Source: Plazaster borealis
Taxonomy: Eukaryota > Echinodermata > Asteroidea > Forcipulatida > Labidiasteridae
Reading direction: 5' to 3'
Length of the DNA stretch: 64,000 nt
Assembly (NCBI GenBank): GCA_021014325.1
Contig: CM037470.1
Span: forward strand, 8,225,147 to 8,289,146
A program made the position numbers and the translations under genes. The notes under the pieces are model-generated. The model did not search any database and was not told the DNA's origin. It saw only the letters and a program-made list of their open reading frames with translations. Below are positions 60,190-64,000 of this stretch, one piece after another (the first letter of the stretch is position 1; every line of letters begins with the position of its first letter).

Positions 60190-60790
60190 GTGGTCACCAT
60201 TCTAATATTCTGTTCAAGTTTGAGCGCATTGTTTTTTTTGCAGCGACAGAAAAGATGACTGATTTCTTTCTGTAATTTACTTTTTTCTTTATGTTTTTCT
60301 TGTGTGCCATCTGCTTTGTGTTGCTAAGTTCCTGGATGTCTTTTGTCAGCCATGATTTATTATTTGGACAAATTTGTATAAACCCTTTCTGAAACAATAA
60401 GATCCTCACAAAACTTGAAGTAATCTGTGATGGCGCCAGCAGAATTGTCAATAGAGTCGGGAACCAGCAGGACATCACAATCAGTGCATTCAAAACTCTA
60501 CAAGTTATACAAGCATATCCATGTTGTTTTGGCTGACTTTGCTCAAGTTTTTGTTTTGATTAAGGATCATGTCATAGTCTGATTTGCCAAGCGACGCTCT
60601 GCTGTATATGTCTTGGAGGTGTCAATATGCTCCCGTAATATTTATCAAGAGTGCAGCAACTTCTAGAAGGAACGTTAACGTATTGGTGATAGTGAGGTGT
60701 TACAGTCTTTCAAATCACATTCATTGAAGTCGCACATAATGACATTATAACCACATCTTCATATTGGTTTCCTGGATCATGAATTAGTTG
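60190..60790 (-). pseudogene. Jockey/CR1-type LINE fragment (endonuclease end to RT start)
   Basis: Read leftward, the endonuclease C-terminal part comes first: Cys-Asp-Phe-Asn-Glu-Cys near 60735, Leu-Asp-Lys-Tyr-Tyr-Gly-Ser near 60640, and a Ser-Asp-Tyr-Asp-Met-Ile remnant near 60575. A connecting region follows: Ala-Gly-Ala-Ile-Thr-Asp-Tyr-Phe-Lys-Phe near 60430, then Lys-Ser-Trp-Leu-Thr-Lys-Asp-Ile-Gln-Glu-Leu near 60340. Several stops and frame changes. Confidence 0.65.
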
Positions 60791-60799
60791 ATCCAGACT

Positions 60800-61259
60800 G
60801 GTTGAAGCCATACATTTTCTCTGGGCTGGATACAAAAAAACATGACAAATATCTTGGGGAAGTTGGCCACCTTCTGTCACAGAACGGACCCTTAACTGCT
60901 AAGACTGAAAATGATGGATCAACCCTACACACATGAAAGGGAGGCAGTGACACAGACTAAACTGACAAATCACTTAAACACATCAAATATAAAATACAAT
61001 AAATATTCCGGATGTCACACTGGACCCCTGCACTATTCTGTATTTCATCTCATCCTTAGGTGCATGGTGTATCATTACATCATCAACAAAACCCTGTCTG
61101 GTTGGCGATACAGAAATACCTGGAAGATATCCTTAATTTACCCTAATAAGTTTACTACACTGAAGCCACATAAAAACAATAGAGTTTTGATCATGCAACA
61201 TATAAAAGGTAACAATACGTTGCTTTGTTATGGTTCTTCAACCAAGTGCAGCTCAATAT
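60800..61259. other. Unassigned, possibly degraded LINE
   Basis: A 116-codon open stretch (60911-61261, plus) has no recognisable motif. Since LINE RT follows directly at 61268, it may be the decayed upstream part. Confidence 0.3.
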
Positions 61260-61590
61260 AATTTCATTTTGAACAACTAATAAACCTCAGATTTGCAGAC
61301 AATGTAGTTTTGATAACAACATCAGTGAAAGAGAGCTCCAACTAAGTAGCTTACATGTAGCTCATGACCAACTTTGAAACTTTGGAAACAATAACAATAA
61401 CACTCAGATAGAGAAAGTGGACAATAAAAACTACAAATACCTCGGCCAAACATTGAAAATGGAGGAAACTACAAAAGAAGATAATGAATAGGATCAATGG
61501 GGGATGGACGTGCTTTGAGACTTACTAACTGACAAGGAAATACCAATGTCACTTCAAAGAAAAATATATCAGTGCATCCTGACAACAACA
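61260..61590 (+). pseudogene. LINE reverse transcriptase fragment (palm and thumb)
   Basis: LRFADNVVLITTS is read at 61286-61324. It is the catalytic Phe-Ala-Asp-Asp motif with the second Asp changed to Asn (61292-61303). In another frame, Gln-Ile-Glu-Lys-Val-Asp then YKYLGQTLKMEETTKED follows (61405-61485), the RT thumb of Jockey/RTE-type LINEs. The fragment ends where the dispersed repeat begins at 61591. Confidence 0.75.
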
Positions 61591-61740
61591 ACATGGGGGG
61601 TCAACCCACATATTTGGAAAAGCAAATAATCAAATCACATTGTGAGAGAAACTCTCTGAGGAGATAATACATGTACATGTATTTACAATGTACATGGTCA
61701 CAGACCTACAGTTATAAGGTCAATGTCAGGTGAGCAATAA
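61591..61740 (-). repeat. Dispersed repeat, copy 2
   Basis: Near-identical inverted partner of 54813-54961, including AATCAAATCACATTGTGAGA and TATAAGGTCAATGTCAGG. The left end coincides with the end of the LINE fragment. The stretch 61741-61985 after it holds nothing I recognise. Confidence 0.9.
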
Positions 61741-61989
61741 TGCAGATGTTTACATCCACCATCTTTAATTGATGTACATGTACAAACACCTCCACCGGAA
61801 GATTTTTCCCGATTCCAAGTTTCTATCCATGCATACGTTTACAAATAAAACCATTGATATATCCGTTTCAATGCTTGTGTTAGAGTCATAAGGTATTTTA
61901 TGTTGGCAGAGAGTTCATCCAGATTGTTTGAAAGGGACTGAGCATTATTAAAGACAGTGGTCTACATTCCTGGATCCATCCATTTAACC

Positions 61990-62215
61990 GCGGTTACACA
62001 CTGGACATGCTGAAATGATGGCCAAAGTCAATTATGCAGGTGAAACATCGGACACATGCCATCTACATGCAATGGTGTAAAGCAAGTGTGTATGTTGGCA
62101 CCCTCACTGTTCTCTATTTTCTTATCAGCAATGCTGGAGGAGGCTTTCCTTGAACTCGACGATGGAGTTTATATACAGAGCCGCCAGGAATCAGAAACTT
62201 ACGTCCATCGTTTTG
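61990..62215 (+). pseudogene. LINE reverse transcriptase fragment (early palm)
   Basis: AEMMAKVNYAGETSDT is followed, after a small disruption, by Asn-Gly-Val-Lys-Gln-x-Cys-x-Leu-Ala-Pro-Ser-Leu-Phe-Ser-Ile-Phe (about 62074-62125) and LSAMLEEAFLELDDGVYIQS. This is the RT block upstream of the catalytic Asp-Asp. It lies after the thumb fragment at 61260-61590, so the order is reversed and these are separate or rearranged copies. Confidence 0.8.
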
Positions 62216-62480
62216 GGCGCCACTTGTCTGTCCCAAAGGTTGCGTGCGATATCATGACAAACATTCACACGATGACACTTCACGTTCCCAACGTCCCTCG
62301 TTTTCGTGAGATTGCTACGTATTGGGTCAAAGGTCATCATTGGTTATTTATTAGTTCGCTGGTTCTCTGTTGGTGTCCCGTTTAATGTTACGTACATGCG
62401 TTTAGGGTACCATCGGTCTTTTTCTCGGCGCGACATTTCTGCTTTTTCGTGCGAATTCTCAGTTTCTTGACGAACTCCAA
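62215..62480. promoter_or_regulatory. Possible promoter region
   Basis: This is a locally CpG-richer stretch (GTTTTGGGCGCCACTTG, GGTTGCGTGCGATATC, TTCTCGGCGCGACATTTC). It has an inverted CCAAT box (ATTGG in CATCATTGGTTATTTATTAG, near 62340) and a second ATTGG at 62321. It could serve the exon on the plus strand at about 62482, or a divergent pair. It is inference from composition and motifs. Confidence 0.35.
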
Positions 62481-62481
62481 A

Positions 62482-62546
62482 GATGAATGTAGCAGAAAGT
62501 GTTTTGTCAGAGATGGCAAGTGGAAATGCCAAATCCAAAAACAAAG
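62482..62546 (+). CDS. Possible first coding exon, unrecognised protein
   Basis: ATG at 62482 in the context CCAAAGATGA opens Met-Asn-Val-Ala-Glu-Ser-Val-Leu-Ser-Glu-Met, a short segment ending Ala-Lys-Ser-Lys-Asn-Lys. It meets a consensus-like donor AAAG|GTAACT near 62546-62548. Its position after a CpG-richer CCAAT-bearing stretch supports a first exon. I do not recognise the protein and see no second exon before 64000. The coding evidence is weak because it is only about 22 codons long. Confidence 0.3.
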
Positions 62547-62649
62547 GTAACTTAACTGGACAGTCCGAAAACCATTTATAATTAAACTCACTAAATGTGA
62601 TCTTGACCTTTGAACTTTTCATTCCAAAATCCTAACTTTCCTTTCCCTA

Positions 62650-63480
62650 AGGGCAACCACCTACTGTACCAAAGTTACAACTCCAAATGGCACTTTTAAC
62701 TGCAGTTGTGTTCTGGAAACCAGACTGCCTGCTGACTGGCTGTGATCAGGGCGACTGCCTCAGGGAAACTTGGAACTGACTAAAAGACCATCATCCACAA
62801 AGAAATCTCGATGAATACATTTTGCAGCTTATGGGTCGAACCTTTCTGCTCCATCATCAGCTGCTCTCTTCAATCCAAAGTTTGCGCATCCAGGTGAATT
62901 ACCTGCACCAAAAAGATGAACTTTCATCCTGTACTTAACGACTTTCTTTGTTTGGATCCCCATCTTCCTAACCACAAGAAATGTAGCACACACAGCATTT
63001 CAAGGTATTTCTCCTACTAAAAGAACTGGTGGAACATAATCTTTATGTCCACCATAAAAGCTACTTTTTCATTCCAAAATCTACAAAGAACGCCAAGAAG
63101 CCTGTTTATCAAGTCTGGTCCTTGCTGCAATGGTCATTGAGGTAGAATCCAGTATCTTTGGATAATAAACACCAGTATGAGAAATGTACTCTACCATCAT
63201 GAACTCCCAAGTGGTATTTCGGAACTCTCTCTGCGCACAGAGTGACGACATCCTCCATGAACTTTGGATAATTATTGGGTTTTTCTTGAATCTCACTTTG
63301 AGTTGGATCCACTGTTATTCTGCTAGTTTACAGTTTTTGGGCAGTGATATGTCATATGACTTGTCTCCTTTTTATCCCGTTCTAAAGGATATTTATAATG
63401 TAGGCTTCATCTTCGATGGAGTACGACTGTCTGTAGACTCGTCTTCTGGAAGTCGGACTCAAGAGAAAAAGAGCTTTCTT
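62650..63480 (-). pseudogene. BEL/Pao retrotransposon pol fragment (RT)
   Basis: Read leftward, pieces in several frames are: Leu-Pro-Lys-Asn-Cys-Lys-Leu-Ala-Glu near 63340, KFMEDVVTLCAE near 63240, a Val-Tyr-Tyr-Pro-Lys piece near 63160, then YRMKVHLFGAGNSPGCANFG at about 62880-62940. His-Arg-Asp-Phe-Phe-Val-Asp-Asp-Gly-Leu with the catalytic Asp-Asp is near 62780-62810. The Tyr-Arg-Met-x-Val-His-Leu-Phe-Gly-Ala block is typical of BEL/Pao and not of Gypsy or Copia. Many stops and frame changes. No LTR found. Confidence 0.85.
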
Positions 63481-64000
63481 TGAGTCAAAGATCTCTTTAA
63501 CTTTGGTTCCATACACAAAGTATTAGTGTCAGCAGCAACTGTCTTGTTACAGAGAGCCTGATGATCCATCACTGTAGCTGCTGGTAACCTAGCAATGATC
63601 ATTCGGTATCATGGTGCTGGTAAAAATAGTCCGCATGAGGTAAAGCAGCCTGGTGAAATTTTATACAACTTTCTTGTTGAGCTTGTTTCGTGTTCTTCAT
63701 TTCTGCTTTCAAGTCTTTCAGAGTCTTGGCCATTATTTTGGTTCAAAGTTGTCCACATATTCCGTGTTGCTTGGCTGCAATTGATTTTGCCACCACTTTT
63801 TAACGTGCAAAAATGTGTGGTCTTTTGTGTCACATTTGCTGACTCTGTCTGGGAATGACATTGTCTTTTCCCGGTTTTGGTCGTTCCGGATTTTGTGAGC
63901 CATTGACACCACTTTTGTCGATGTCAACCTCATCCACTGGGATTGAGGACTCTTGGTTTGGTTCATGAAAACCCCCCAGAAATTTCAAGCACTTTGATGT
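63481..64000. other. Unassigned end of window
   Basis: It may be the upstream gag or protease region of the BEL/Pao fragment. The minus strand has a Lys/Glu-rich helical stretch (Leu-Lys-Asp-Leu-Lys-Ala-Glu-Met-Lys) near 63710. Nothing diagnostic is seen. Confidence 0.35.

Noticed and set aside
62056..62385. A 109-codon gene
   Set aside because: Its first part is LINE reverse transcriptase and the rest is noncoding promoter-like DNA.

Overview
This is animal nuclear DNA, almost entirely repeats. The only host gene I can name is a CKS1/CKS2-type cell-cycle gene on the minus strand. Two of its exons (58794-58921 and 52989-53035) have intact splice sites. The mobile elements point to a marine invertebrate: Ty3/Gypsy with a tRNA-Ser primer site, a DIRS-like tyrosine-recombinase element, a hAT element with 8-bp target duplications, L2/CR1- and Jockey/RTE-like LINEs, BEL/Pao and TTAA-type foldback MITEs. 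An echinoderm fits best, because two foldback MITEs look like ones I recall from that phylum. That placement is inference.

Layout. 1-5931: a young but frame-broken Ty3/Gypsy element with LTRs at 8-262 and 5677-5931 (2 differences in 255 bp). Its pol carries an unusual PHD-finger insert. 5932-10172: a decayed DIRS-like element with gag, RT, RNase H and the start of a tyrosine recombinase. The Gypsy element abuts its 5' end. An 803-bp hAT element (8134-8936) splits it, and a LINE fragment (10173-11163) truncates it. 11166-11671: remnant of a possible capsid-type gene.

11862-49879: about 38 kb of a 100-bp satellite, roughly 380 head-to-tail monomers. They are mosaics of a few recurring alleles, with multi-monomer duplications, scars of unequal exchange and islands of diverged units. 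The right edge decays from 49880 to about 50937 and is interrupted by an L2-like LINE 3' end (50066-50559).

50938-64000: foldback MITEs (50938-51318 and 51623-51997), then the CKS gene. Its 5.76-kb intron holds SINE-like copies, a cluster of short palindromic AAATGATTT units, a perfect 16-bp hairpin and several tandem repeats. Upstream of exon 2 lie LINE fragments on both strands, a dispersed repeat in inverted orientation, a possible promoter with a first exon on the plus strand (about 62400-62546), and a BEL/Pao pol fragment (minus strand, about 62650-63480). CKS exon 1 was not found.

Apart from CKS, and possibly the exon near 62480, nothing looks like a working host gene. The coding elements are all broken by stops or frameshifts. 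The stretches of the satellite that read open are by-products of repeat length.
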